Assembly: GCA_017504065.1 (NCBI GenBank)
Contig: JAFVRU010000016.1
Span: 1 to 24,024, forward strand
Length of the DNA: 24,024 nucleotides
DNA from: Clostridia bacterium
GTDB lineage: Bacteria; Bacillota; Clostridia; Christensenellales; Borkfalkiaceae
Direction: 5' to 3'
Shown one piece after another: positions 14,144 to 20,442 of the stretch. Each line of letters starts with the position of its first letter. The stretch's first letter is position 1. The notes beneath the pieces were generated by a model. The model worked only from the letters and a program-made list of their open reading frames with translations, had not been told where the DNA came from and ran no database searches. A program made the translations under genes and the position numbers.

Positions 14144-14497
14144 TTACGCCAACCCGTACGCGTATACGATCCGTACCGTCGCGTCGAAAATGTTCCGCAC
14201 GAACTTTTTCAGCGCTTCGCCCGTCGCTTGATCGGGTTTTTCCGTTTCGTTGCTTTTCAGCATCAAAATTACGGCGTTGAAATTCTTGCAAATGCTTTGC
14301 ATGTCGTCGTCAATCGCGGTGTACGCGTCTTCCTTCCCGGCGTGTTGAATAGAATACATTTCTTCCACCGTGTCGTTCATCGCAAAGACCGTCTGCGTAT
14401 TCCCCGTTTTCAAAAACTCCACCGATTGATGATTGAGCAAGCTCAACAGCTCGATAAACCGTTGCAGTTGTACGTTTCCGACCAAATCCGTCGCCAT
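14144..14497 (-). CDS. Conserved small protein of unknown function, coupled to the uridylyltransferase
   Basis: The 117-residue soluble protein is not one I recognise. It is mostly helical in appearance, starting MATDLVGNVQLQRFIELLSL, with a central acidic EDAYTAIDDDMQ segment and C-terminal ALKKFVRNIFDATVRIVYAYG. It has no membrane helix, cysteine cluster or catalytic motif. Its ATG shares one base with the stop of the upstream gene (TAATG), so translation is almost certainly coupled to the uridylyltransferase. It is followed by the bidirectional terminator, so it is the last gene of a two-gene operon. The antisense strand shows no better candidate. Confidence 0.75.
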   Translation of the reverse strand: MATDLVGNVQLQRFIELLSLLNHQSVEFLKTGNTQTVFAMNDTVEEMYSIQHAGKEDAYTAIDDDMQSICKNFNAVILMLKSNETEKPDQATGEALKKFVRNIFDATVRIVYAYGLA

Positions 14498-15726
14498 TAC
14501 AAAATCACCCCGTTGCCTTTTAAGAGCTCTCTTGCCGATTCCACGCTGTCCACGCCCGTCTTGTTCTTGATCGGCGCGAATTCCTTTTCACGAACAACTT
14601 CAAACGGCAATACGCTACCCATCGGCTTGATCAAATCGACCGCGAGCGTTTCGAATTTCTTCCCGTTTTCCTTTTCGGGCTTTCTCGTTACGCCGTCGTC
14701 GCAAAGACATTCGATCTTCTTTTCAACGATATGCACGGGAATCTTCTTATCCACGATTTCTTCGAGTTTGGAAAGGCGGAAAAGATAGTTCATAATCGCG
14801 CCGTAGCAATACGCCAAATCTCCGTTTTCGTCCCGTTGATTCGCCATTTCGTCCGTGAGCTCGTAGTACTCGATAATGTCGGGCTGCGTGCCGTCCATGC
14901 ACAGTACGCCGACCTTTTCATACGGTTCGGTTTTGCAAATAACTTTCGCCCCGCAGTTGACGCCGCTTGCAATCGTCGCCCCGACGAATACGGGATCGGC
15001 AATGCGTTGCAATACGTTGTCCACCGCGTAGATATTCAACCATTCCACGCCGCGTTTGTGCAAGTCTTCGCAAAGCCCCGCGCGTTGCAAGGAAGCAAAC
15101 CAGCCGCCGTTACCGTTGGGCGAGAGCGCGGGCATATCCTTACGTTCCAAAATAATTTTCCCGTCGTAATCCACCGCAGGCGCCATGTCTTGTTTGAAGA
15201 ATTGCACGTCCTTTTCGGGATAGCCGAAATAGTTGTGTTCCTTCCAAAACGCCGTCGTTTGCGCGTGGTTTTTATCGCTCGTCATAATATACAAAGGCAC
15301 GGTTACGCCGCATTTTTCCGTAACTTCCATCAAGTTTTTCATTTGTTGTTCGAAAATGTACAAGGGTTTGGTAATCCCAATATCGTACGCGCCTTTCGGT
15401 CCGTCTACGCCAAGCCGAGTCCCCATACCGCCCGCAAGCAATACGGCTGCGACTTTGCCTGCTTTTACCGCTTCCACGCCGACGGTTTCGAATTCCGCCT
15501 TGCGTTTTTGAATCTCCGCTTGACGAAGTCCCGAAATGGGTCGGATATCCCGATCTTTCCCGCTCATATCCACGGGATTTGCCAAAGCTTCTTCAAAGTC
15601 CCAGTTGATATTTTCGATCGCGGTGAGCAAATTGTTTTTGCCCGCTTCGTCCAATTCGTCGTAATATTTCAAAAGTTGCGATTGCCCTTTTGCTTCCAGC
15701 AACGTTTTTGCGCTTTGATAGTCCAT
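14497..15726 (-). CDS. UDPGP type 1 family uridylyltransferase (UTP-sugar pyrophosphorylase)
   Basis: The enzyme makes a UDP-sugar and pyrophosphate from UTP and a sugar-1-phosphate. The nucleotide-binding loop LAGGMGTRLGVDGPKGAYDIG spans about 97-117 as split blocks GGMGTRLG and PKG. SPNGNGGWFASL and a VDNVLQRIADPVFVG segment follow. The eukaryote-like UDPGP fold is shared by UDP-glucose and UDP-HexNAc pyrophosphorylases; the PNGNGG block leans towards the latter, but the sugar is not settled. I chose ATG 15726 (409 residues) because AAGGAG precedes it; an upstream ATG at 15780 lies inside the promoter. The downstream gene overlaps the stop by one base. Confidence 0.92.
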   Translation of the reverse strand: MDYQSAKTLLEAKGQSQLLKYYDELDEAGKNNLLTAIENINWDFEEALANPVDMSGKDRDIRPISGLRQAEIQKRKAEFETVGVEAVKAGKVAAVLLAGGMGTRLGVDGPKGAYDIGITKPLYIFEQQMKNLMEVTEKCGVTVPLYIMTSDKNHAQTTAFWKEHNYFGYPEKDVQFFKQDMAPAVDYDGKIILERKDMPALSPNGNGGWFASLQRAGLCEDLHKRGVEWLNIYAVDNVLQRIADPVFVGATIASGVNCGAKVICKTEPYEKVGVLCMDGTQPDIIEYYELTDEMANQRDENGDLAYCYGAIMNYLFRLSKLEEIVDKKIPVHIVEKKIECLCDDGVTRKPEKENGKKFETLAVDLIKPMGSVLPFEVVREKEFAPIKNKTGVDSVESARELLKGNGVIL

Positions 15727-15751
15727 AAAAATTCTCCTTGCTTTTTCTTTT

Positions 15752-15780
15752 ATTATAGCAAATTCCGCTTGGAAAAGCAA
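15752..15780 (-). promoter_or_regulatory. Promoter of the uridylyltransferase operon
   Basis: On the minus strand TTGCTT (15780-15775) and TATAAT (15757-15752) are separated by 17 bp, 25 bp before the chosen start codon. Confidence 0.8.
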
Positions 15781-15855
15781 GGCTTTGTCCCCACTTTTTT
15801 TACGGAATTCTTTCCCCTTTTTATCGAATTCTTTCCAAGCGGTTGCGTGAATCGG

Positions 15856-15885
15856 AAAAGCCGCGATAAACGTAACGTTTTATCG
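15856..15885 (-). terminator. Weak possible terminator of the csoR-DMT operon
   Basis: On the minus strand CGATAAAACG pairs with CGTTTATCG (9 bp with one bulged A) around a 3-base TTA loop, followed after three bases by CTTTT. It lies about 40 bp past the transporter stop. The short T-tract makes it a modest candidate. Confidence 0.4.
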
Positions 15886-15922
15886 TCGTTTTCCCCTTTT
15901 ATCCCGAGCACACGCATGGAAA

Positions 15923-16852
15923 TCACTTGCGTTGCACGCACTCGTCCACCGATTTGGAAGTAGCGCTTTTTTTAAACAACGGTTTGTCGCTTGCGCTCAA
16001 CCATGCGCCGACGATCATAAATCCGAGCGCAATAAAGTACGTATATTGCGGAAGTTCACGGAAAACAATAAGCGATAAAAGAGAGCCTATGAACGGAGCA
16101 ACGGCATAATACGCGCTCGTTCTCGCCGCGCCGAGCAATCTTTGCGCATAGACGTAGAAGTAAATACTCAATCCATAGGCGATGAAGCCAACGCCAAGAA
16201 CGGCAAAAACGCTCCACCAAACGGTGATCTTTTCACCAAGACAAAGCCCGATAATCACCGAGCCTATCCCCGAAAATCCGCCTTTTAACAGCACGATTTG
16301 CAAAGGATCTTTCGACGATATTTTCCGTGTGCAGTTGTTTTCAAATCCCCAACAAATGCAAGCAAGAAGAATAAATAACGAGCCGACGGAAAATTTCAAA
16401 CTGGTAATATCTTCCACGGAAAGCAAGACGCAGGACAACGTAACAAAAAGGATTCCGAGCCATAAACGCAAACCGACTTTTTCCTTGAAAATCATTAGCG
16501 CAATCATCGCCGTTGCGACAATTTCAAAATTGTTGAGCAATGATGCGTTCGCCGCCGTAGTGGATTTTAACCCGATCAAAAGGCAAATCGGAGCGATAAT
16601 ATCCAGCAAAATCATCGCGATGGTATACGGCAATTCAGACTTCGCCAATTTCCCTTCCACGTTTTCCGTTTTCTTTACCTTGCGGAAAAACGCAATCGTC
16701 CCCATTCCGAGCCCTGCGCCAATATATAAAAATCCCGCCATTAGCGTGGACGGCATATAGTCCAAAAGTAATTTAGAAAACGGTGAATTGATTGCATATA
16801 ACGCCGCCGCCAAAATCGCCAAGAATATCCCTGTTCTACCATATTTCTTCAT
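15923..16852 (-). CDS. DMT-superfamily (EamA) transporter under CsoR control
   Basis: The 309-residue protein has ten predicted membrane helices in two EamA repeats (about 8-135 and 155-290). Family features include AALYAINSPFSKLLLDYMPS at the start and the YAQRLLGAARTSAYYAVAPF block late in the second repeat. EamA transporters export or import varied small solutes; the substrate cannot be read from sequence. Its ATG overlaps the csoR stop by 4 bases (ATGA), so the two are co-translated and the transporter should follow the inducer of the CsoR protein. The tail (KPLFKKSATSKSVDECVQRK) is cytosolic and holds one cysteine. A role in metal or small electrophile efflux is an inference only. Confidence 0.9.
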   Translation of the reverse strand: MKKYGRTGIFLAILAAALYAINSPFSKLLLDYMPSTLMAGFLYIGAGLGMGTIAFFRKVKKTENVEGKLAKSELPYTIAMILLDIIAPICLLIGLKSTTAANASLLNNFEIVATAMIALMIFKEKVGLRLWLGILFVTLSCVLLSVEDITSLKFSVGSLFILLACICWGFENNCTRKISSKDPLQIVLLKGGFSGIGSVIIGLCLGEKITVWWSVFAVLGVGFIAYGLSIYFYVYAQRLLGAARTSAYYAVAPFIGSLLSLIVFRELPQYTYFIALGFMIVGAWLSASDKPLFKKSATSKSVDECVQRK

Positions 16853-17112
16853 ATCAACCGATCAATAGCGCACTTCAACTGCGCTATAACTTTCTCGTCA
16901 TTCTCTTTTACGGCGTCCACTATACAATGATCAAGATGATCTTTTAAAATCACTTTGCTGACATTCGTAATTTCCGAACGGATCGCCGATAACTGCATTA
17001 GCACTTCGCTACAATCCCGTCCTTCTTCAACCATTTTCTTGACCGCGTTCAAATGCCCGATTGCACGCGACATTCGATTTAATACCGCCTTTGTGTGTTC
17101 GTGTTTCTCCAT
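16849..17112 (-). CDS. csoR: CsoR/RcnR-family metal-sensing transcriptional repressor
   Basis: The 87-residue all-helical protein has the family N-terminus LNRMSRAIGHLNAVKKMVEEG. The metal fingerprint C34-H59-C63 has exactly the CsoR spacing (25 and 4), which in characterised members binds Cu(I). RcnR would have His at the last position, and FrmR lacks the last Cys. Extra ligands H4, H6 and H62 are close by, so copper is likely but not certain. AAGGAG precedes the ATG. The promoter overlaps a G/C-tract palindrome of CsoR operator type, so autorepression is expected. Unusually, the partner is an EamA transporter rather than CopA or CopZ. Confidence 0.92.
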   Translation of the reverse strand: MEKHEHTKAVLNRMSRAIGHLNAVKKMVEEGRDCSEVLMQLSAIRSEITNVSKVILKDHLDHCIVDAVKENDEKVIAQLKCAIDRLI

Positions 17113-17126
17113 TTTTTCTTCTCCTT

Positions 17127-17149
17127 AATATCCCCTTGGGGGGGATATT
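17127..17149. promoter_or_regulatory. Probable CsoR operator
   Basis: AATATCCCC (17127-17135) and GGGGATATT (17141-17149) are perfect inverted repeats around TTGGG. CsoR sites are A/T-flanked C-tract/G-tract palindromes of this form. It lies at the expected transcription start, between the -10 box and the ribosome binding site, so bound repressor would block the promoter. Confidence 0.8.
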
Positions 17150-17152
17150 TAC

Positions 17153-17181
17153 AGTATACTATAACCGTTTTGCAAAGTCAA
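17153..17181 (-). promoter_or_regulatory. Promoter of the csoR-DMT operon
   Basis: On the minus strand TTGACT (17181-17176) and TATACT (17158-17153) have a 17-bp spacer. The start site, about 17146, falls inside the operator. Confidence 0.85.
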
Positions 17182-17200
17182 GAAATTTTTCGGCGAAAAT

Positions 17201-17233
17201 AAAAAAAGCAAACTGTAACGTACAGTCTGCTTT
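17201..17233 (-). terminator. Terminator of the PH-domain gene
   Basis: On the minus strand AAAGCA-ACTGTA and TACAGT-TGCTTT arms (plus-strand 17205-17217 and 17221-17233, one mismatch) form a hairpin with a 3-base loop followed by seven T residues. It lies about 40 bp past the stop. Confidence 0.8.
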
Positions 17234-17272
17234 ATCCATTCGTTCAAAGCCTTTTTGGCAAGTTTTGCATTT

Positions 17273-17740
17273 TTAATCGTTTTGTATTGCCGTGGAACCG
17301 GATCTCTGCGGAGTTTGCGTATACGCGCCCAGCGCGCCCGTTCCGTCCGTTTCTCCTAAAATCGAGCTCTTGAAATCGTCGCCGTCGGCAATCCGCTCGA
17401 CAATGATTCCGTTCATCGTAATAATACGGATCGTCGAAACGTTGAAAATTCTACCCAAAAACGTGGAATCGATATACACGCCTTGAATTTTCGCCAAGGG
17501 GGAATCGAATACCTGTTTGTGGAATACGCCCGATTTCCGAATAATCCGTTTGTTGGTCAAAATGAGCTCGGTTTTCGAATAGACGACCGTTTCTTTGATC
17601 GCCTTGATCAGGGGAATAAACAACAACCAGCAGAATAAAATCCCCAAAATCCACCAACCGAAAAGCCCCCAAGCGTCGCGGCGCGCTTTCTCGACTATGT
17701 ACTCGTTCTCATGCAAATGTTTCTTGACGTATTTTCCCAT
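17273..17740 (-). CDS. Bacterial PH-domain (YdbS-like) membrane protein
   Basis: The 155-residue protein begins with a charged segment, then a membrane-embedded stretch (WGLFGWWILGILFCWLLFIPL, residues 24-44, shown split as WGLFGWWIL and FCWLLFIPL). A bacterial PH2-type domain follows: ELILTNKRIIRKSGVF, SPLAKIQGVYIDSTFLGRIF, TIRIITMNGIIVERI. The T-N-x-R-(I/L)-I block is characteristic. The Ser/Thr/Gln-rich tail after residue 130 looks disordered. Function is unknown; such proteins are small membrane components. AAGGGGG precedes the ATG, and a promoter and terminator show it is transcribed alone. Confidence 0.85.
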   Translation of the reverse strand: MGKYVKKHLHENEYIVEKARRDAWGLFGWWILGILFCWLLFIPLIKAIKETVVYSKTELILTNKRIIRKSGVFHKQVFDSPLAKIQGVYIDSTFLGRIFNVSTIRIITMNGIIVERIADGDDFKSSILGETDGTGALGAYTQTPQRSGSTAIQND

Positions 17741-17790
17741 AACGCCCCCTTATTCCCTTTCAAGCTCTGCGTTTTGCAAAGCGCATTTCT

Positions 17791-17819
17791 ATTGTAGCGT
17801 AAAACGCATAAAAAGTCAA
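17791..17819 (-). promoter_or_regulatory. Promoter of the PH-domain gene
   Basis: On the minus strand TTGACT (17819-17814) and TACAAT (17796-17791) are 17 bp apart, 50 bp before the start codon. Confidence 0.8.
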
Positions 17820-17865
17820 TATGTTTTTCCAATTTTTACAGTAAAAATATTTTTTCATAACCGCT

Positions 17866-18441
17866 TCACGCGTTTTTCGTCGAAAGGGAGCGCCAAATTG
17901 TGCGAAACGCGCGCCAAAGCGGTAAAAACAACACGGCGTTGGAAACGCCTACGCATACCGTTTGCGTAGCCATAAACGGCAACGAAGCGAAAAAATACGC
18001 CCGCGCGGCTTCGGGACTATACGCGTAAAACCAAGGCGTTACGACGTTGTCCAACATTGTAAATCCCACCGTACAAACGCAAGCGAGCGCCGTGGAAAAA
18101 ACCAAGGCTTTCCAAGGCTTTTTTACTCGCCGACCGAGCAATCCGAACACGACCGCCAAGAAATTGTAATACAGTAAATACAAAACCAACACCGTGGGAA
18201 AGAACCCGAATAAAAGCTGCCTGAGCAGCGAAAACGCCGTCGCAGCGATCACACCCCGACAAACGCCGAACGAAAAAGCGTACGCGACGAATAGCGCCGT
18301 AACCGCTTCCACCCCTGGTAGCGTGGAAAAAAGCAACTGCGCCGCAAGCAAAAGCGCGACAAACGTAGCGATACAGGCGCATTCCTTTGCCGAACGCGTC
18401 GCATATCGTCTTGTCGGTTTTTGTCGTTTTTCGCCGTTCAT
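17866..18441 (-). CDS. ECF-type transporter S component, probably for cobalamin
   Basis: The 191-residue protein has about six membrane helices after a basic cytosolic start. LFVAYAFSFGVCRGVIAATAFSLLRQLLFG and the FPTVLVLYLLYYNFLAVVFGLLGRRV stretch (each read as shorter blocks such as GVCRGVIAATAFSLLRQ) resemble ECF S components with a Gly/Ala-rich helix. No ATPase or EcfT partner is in the window, as expected for group II S components that share one energising module. The preceding gene is a DUF4430 lipoprotein under a cobalamin riboswitch, 19 bp upstream. That context makes a CbrT-like B12 or B12-precursor role most likely. The substrate is inferred from the riboswitch, not from residues. 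Confidence 0.8.
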   Translation of the reverse strand: MNGEKRQKPTRRYATRSAKECACIATFVALLLAAQLLFSTLPGVEAVTALFVAYAFSFGVCRGVIAATAFSLLRQLLFGFFPTVLVLYLLYYNFLAVVFGLLGRRVKKPWKALVFSTALACVCTVGFTMLDNVVTPWFYAYSPEAARAYFFASLPFMATQTVCVGVSNAVLFLPLWRAFRTIWRSLSTKNA

Positions 18442-18460
18442 CTCGTACCTGCCCTATCCT

Positions 18461-18847
18461 TTAAATGGTTTGATACACCCATACGTACGTTTCGCCCTGC
18501 GCCACAAGCAGCTCGCCCGCACCCAAAACCGCGCTACCGAGCGTTGCGCCGTTATACTCGTACGTACCCCATGCGGTATTCGCGTTGGTTTCGTCCGTGG
18601 TATACAACATCCAAAAACTTTTCGTGGAGTTTTTCGTACCGTCGAGCTCGGTAACCATACCGTTCGAAATTTTGTAGTCTATGCCTTGCAAGTCCATATA
18701 CTCGACGAGCGTCGTACCCGTAGCGACAGGTTCTTCTACCGTGATGACGACGGGTTTCGCGTCCTTTTCCTTACAGGAAAACAGGCAGACCGCCGAAAAC
18801 ACTACGCTCAAGAGTAAGAGAAAAACAGCGGGAATTTTACGTTTCAT
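18461..18847 (-). CDS. DUF4430 lipoprotein (transcobalamin-like C-terminal domain)
   Basis: The 128-residue protein starts with a basic N-terminus and hydrophobic core (VFLLLLSVVFSAVCLFSC). LFSC is a plausible lipobox, so the mature protein would be anchored outside the membrane after Lgt and LspA act. The rest, with TLVEYMDLQGIDYKISNGMV, STKSFWMLYTTDE and a closing AQGETYVWVYQTI, fits DUF4430, related to the C-terminal domain of animal transcobalamin and intrinsic factor. The start at 18847 is supported by AAGGAG; a longer frame to 18946 runs through the riboswitch expression platform. It probably captures cobalamin for the S component encoded next. Confidence 0.88.
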   Translation of the reverse strand: MKRKIPAVFLLLLSVVFSAVCLFSCKEKDAKPVVITVEEPVATGTTLVEYMDLQGIDYKISNGMVTELDGTKNSTKSFWMLYTTDETNANTAWGTYEYNGATLGSAVLGAGELLVAQGETYVWVYQTI

Positions 18848-18860
18848 AAAACTTCTCCTT

Positions 18861-18900
18861 AAAAAAATTTTTCCGAATACGCAAGCGTACGCGGAAAAAA
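18861..18900 (-). terminator. Expression-platform terminator of the cobalamin riboswitch
   Basis: On the minus strand TTTTTTCCG, TACGC, GCGTA and CGGAAAAA form a hairpin with small internal loops, followed by a T-tract (plus-strand A run 18861-18867) just before the ribosome binding site. This fits a riboswitch that stops transcription when B12 is bound. Further upstream, TTTTCGC/GCGAAAA and CCGCC/GGCGG hairpins may form the alternative fold. Confidence 0.7.
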
Positions 18901-18974
18901 GCAAACGGAAAACACCGCCCATCGGCGGAAAATCCCGTTTTCGCACTCCCGCGAAAACTCGGTTTTACCAAAAC

Positions 18975-19160
18975 GGTCGGCAGGTCTCCCGGCTTACAAC
19001 GCTCTGACGCGAACTCGCGCCTGTCGCCGCCCTTCCCGCTATGCGCAGTGGACGGAAACGAACGTTCTTACGGTTGCGGGGGCAGCGGAGCAACCCGTGC
19101 TACGGTTTCTCTCTTCCCTTTTGAACGCTTCTGCTTAAAAGCGTACCGCCCGTTCGTATT
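18975..19160 (-). promoter_or_regulatory. Cobalamin riboswitch
   Basis: On the minus strand the leader has AAAAGGGAAGAG near its start, CTGCCCCCGCAACCGTAA in the core, the TCCACTGCGCATAGCGGGAA stretch, and the 3' box AAGCCGGGAGACCTGCCGAC. These are the conserved blocks of the B12 riboswitch in the correct order and spacing. It lies between a sigma-A promoter and the DUF4430/S-component pair and would shut them off when adenosylcobalamin is abundant. The exact 5' boundary is approximate. Confidence 0.93.
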
Positions 19161-19171
19161 CGGTTGAAAAC

Positions 19172-19200
19172 AGTATAACAAATTTCGGAAAAACAAGCAA
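19172..19200 (-). promoter_or_regulatory. Promoter of the cobalamin-riboswitch operon
   Basis: On the minus strand TTGCTT (19200-19195) and TATACT (19177-19172) are 17 bp apart, with a start predicted at about 19165, immediately before the riboswitch. Confidence 0.8.
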
Positions 19201-19230
19201 GGATTTTTCGCTCCTTTCCCGAAGATGCAT

Positions 19231-19260
19231 AAAAAAATCTCGGCTTCGCACCGAGATTTT
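19231..19260 (-). terminator. Terminator of the DegV-family gene
   Basis: AAAATCTCGG (19234-19243) and CCGAGATTTT (19251-19260) are inverted repeats around a 7-base loop. On the minus strand the hairpin starts 6 bp past the degV stop and ends in seven T residues. Confidence 0.88.
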
Positions 19261-19266
19261 CCGTTC

Positions 19267-20169
19267 TTATAACGCGTTCGCCAATTCGTCCCGAGTCTTG
19301 ACGGACAACCAGCCGCAGGATACCGAGCCCGGACCGACGTGCGAACCGATTACAGGACCCATGATCGTAACCATGGGTTTTACACCCGTCTTTTCTTCGA
19401 TGAGCGCCGCCAAGAAATTGGCTTCTTTTTCGTTGTTCGTATGCACGACGACGGCAATCTTTTCTTCCGTGCAGGGCGCAAGCGCCATGTGATCGAGCAC
19501 ACGGAAAAACGCTTTTTTCATACCCTTGCATTTCTCCGCTACTTTGAGTTTGCCTTCCGTATCGAACGTCAGCATGGGCTTGATGTTGAGCATCGTTCCG
19601 AACACCGCCGAAGCCGTAGATACCCGTCCGCCTTTCTTCAAATAGAACAAATCGTTGGGAATGATACAATGCTGAATATGCAAGCGTTGCTCCATCACGT
19701 ATTCGTACGTTTCTTTCGCCGTCATACCCTTATCACGACAATCCGCCGCGAGCGAAACCAAAAGCCCTTGCCCAATCGTCGCCGTCAACGGATCGACCGC
19801 GTATACGGTAAAATCGGGATATTTCGCTTTCACGTCCGCCGCCGCTTGGGTCGTAATCGTGATCGTATTCGCAAGTCCCGACGAAATGGTGAAATGCACC
19901 ACTTCTTTCACGCCCGCTTCCGCCATTTTCGTAAAATGCTCCACGTGCGCTTCGTAGTTCAGCTTCGCCGTTCGGGGAAACCACCCGTCTTGTACTTTTT
20001 CGTAAAATTCCACGTATTCCTTTTCACTCGAAAACGCGTCCAAACCTTCGACAAGTTGATCGTCTTTTTCTAACGTAAACGTCAAAGGAACAAACCAAAT
20101 CCCCCGACTTTCCACGTAGTCCTTTTTTAAATCGCAAGTAGAATCGCTCGATACGTCAAATAATGCCAT
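19267..20169 (-). CDS. DegV-family fatty-acid-binding protein
   Basis: The 300-residue protein belongs to the DegV family. Members bind a fatty acid, and in several Firmicutes (as FakB) present it to the kinase FakA for phosphorylation. The start (ALFDVSSDSTCDL) carries the SDST fatty-acid carboxylate motif, and DLFYLKKGGRVSTASAVFGT and LNIKPMLTFD are the usual central blocks. The ATG at 20169 is preceded by AGGAG at good distance; an ATG eight codons upstream lacks one. No fakA is adjacent, but that is common. The gene has its own promoter and terminator. Confidence 0.92.
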   Translation of the reverse strand: MALFDVSSDSTCDLKKDYVESRGIWFVPLTFTLEKDDQLVEGLDAFSSEKEYVEFYEKVQDGWFPRTAKLNYEAHVEHFTKMAEAGVKEVVHFTISSGLANTITITTQAAADVKAKYPDFTVYAVDPLTATIGQGLLVSLAADCRDKGMTAKETYEYVMEQRLHIQHCIIPNDLFYLKKGGRVSTASAVFGTMLNIKPMLTFDTEGKLKVAEKCKGMKKAFFRVLDHMALAPCTEEKIAVVVHTNNEKEANFLAALIEEKTGVKPMVTIMGPVIGSHVGPGSVSCGWLSVKTRDELANAL

Positions 20170-20207
20170 AGCCGATACTCTCCTTTTTATCATTGTTTAT
20201 AAAGTTT

Positions 20208-20237
20208 ATTATATCACAATCCGCTTTCTTTTGTCAA
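20208..20237 (-). promoter_or_regulatory. Promoter of the DegV-family gene
   Basis: On the minus strand a perfect TTGACA (20237-20232) and a perfect TATAAT (20213-20208) are separated by 18 bp. Confidence 0.88.
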
Positions 20238-20263
20238 CAAATTTCAACCTAATTCGCGTAATC

Positions 20264-20299
20264 TGTCATATTTTTTTATGACACACGGGCGCGTACGCG
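20264..20299. repeat. Two palindromes in the divergent degV / phosphohexomutase intergenic region
   Basis: TGTCATA (20264-20270) and TATGACA (20277-20283) are inverted repeats around six T residues. CGCGTACGCG (20290-20299) is a separate 10-bp palindrome. Both lie between the divergent promoters and could be regulator binding sites; the proteins are unknown. Confidence 0.45.
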
Positions 20300-20348
20300 A
20301 GAATTTTTATAATCCTGTAAAAAAATCCGACTTTTTTTCGTAAAAAGC

Positions 20349-20377
20349 TTGAAAAAACGGAGTAAATCCGTTATAAT
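20349..20377 (+). promoter_or_regulatory. Promoter of the phosphohexomutase-transketolase operon
   Basis: TTGAAA (20349-20354) and TATAAT (20372-20377) are 17 bp apart. The spacer contains an inverted repeat, AACGGA (20356-20361) and TCCGTT (20367-20372), around GTAAA, a possible operator overlapping the polymerase site. Confidence 0.8.
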
Positions 20378-20442
20378 AGAATCGTACCGAACCGCGAGAG
20401 CGGATGAAGGCACAAAAAACGAAAGAAAGGAAGCGCTGCACC

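Noticed and set aside
15753..15941. 62-codon minus-strand frame upstream of the uridylyltransferase
   Set aside because: It covers the promoter of the next gene and the end of the transporter gene, with no ribosome binding site.
14731..15963. 410-codon open frame on the plus strand
   Set aside because: It is antisense to the uridylyltransferase and its promoter, with no family features.
17833..17850. Hairpin TTTTTA/TAAAAA downstream of the ECF S component
   Set aside because: The stem is only A-T pairs, with a 3-base loop and no following T-tract, so it is too weak to call a terminator.
18848..18946. Longer start for the DUF4430 lipoprotein
   Set aside because: The 33 extra residues come from the riboswitch expression platform and would destroy the N-terminal signal peptide.
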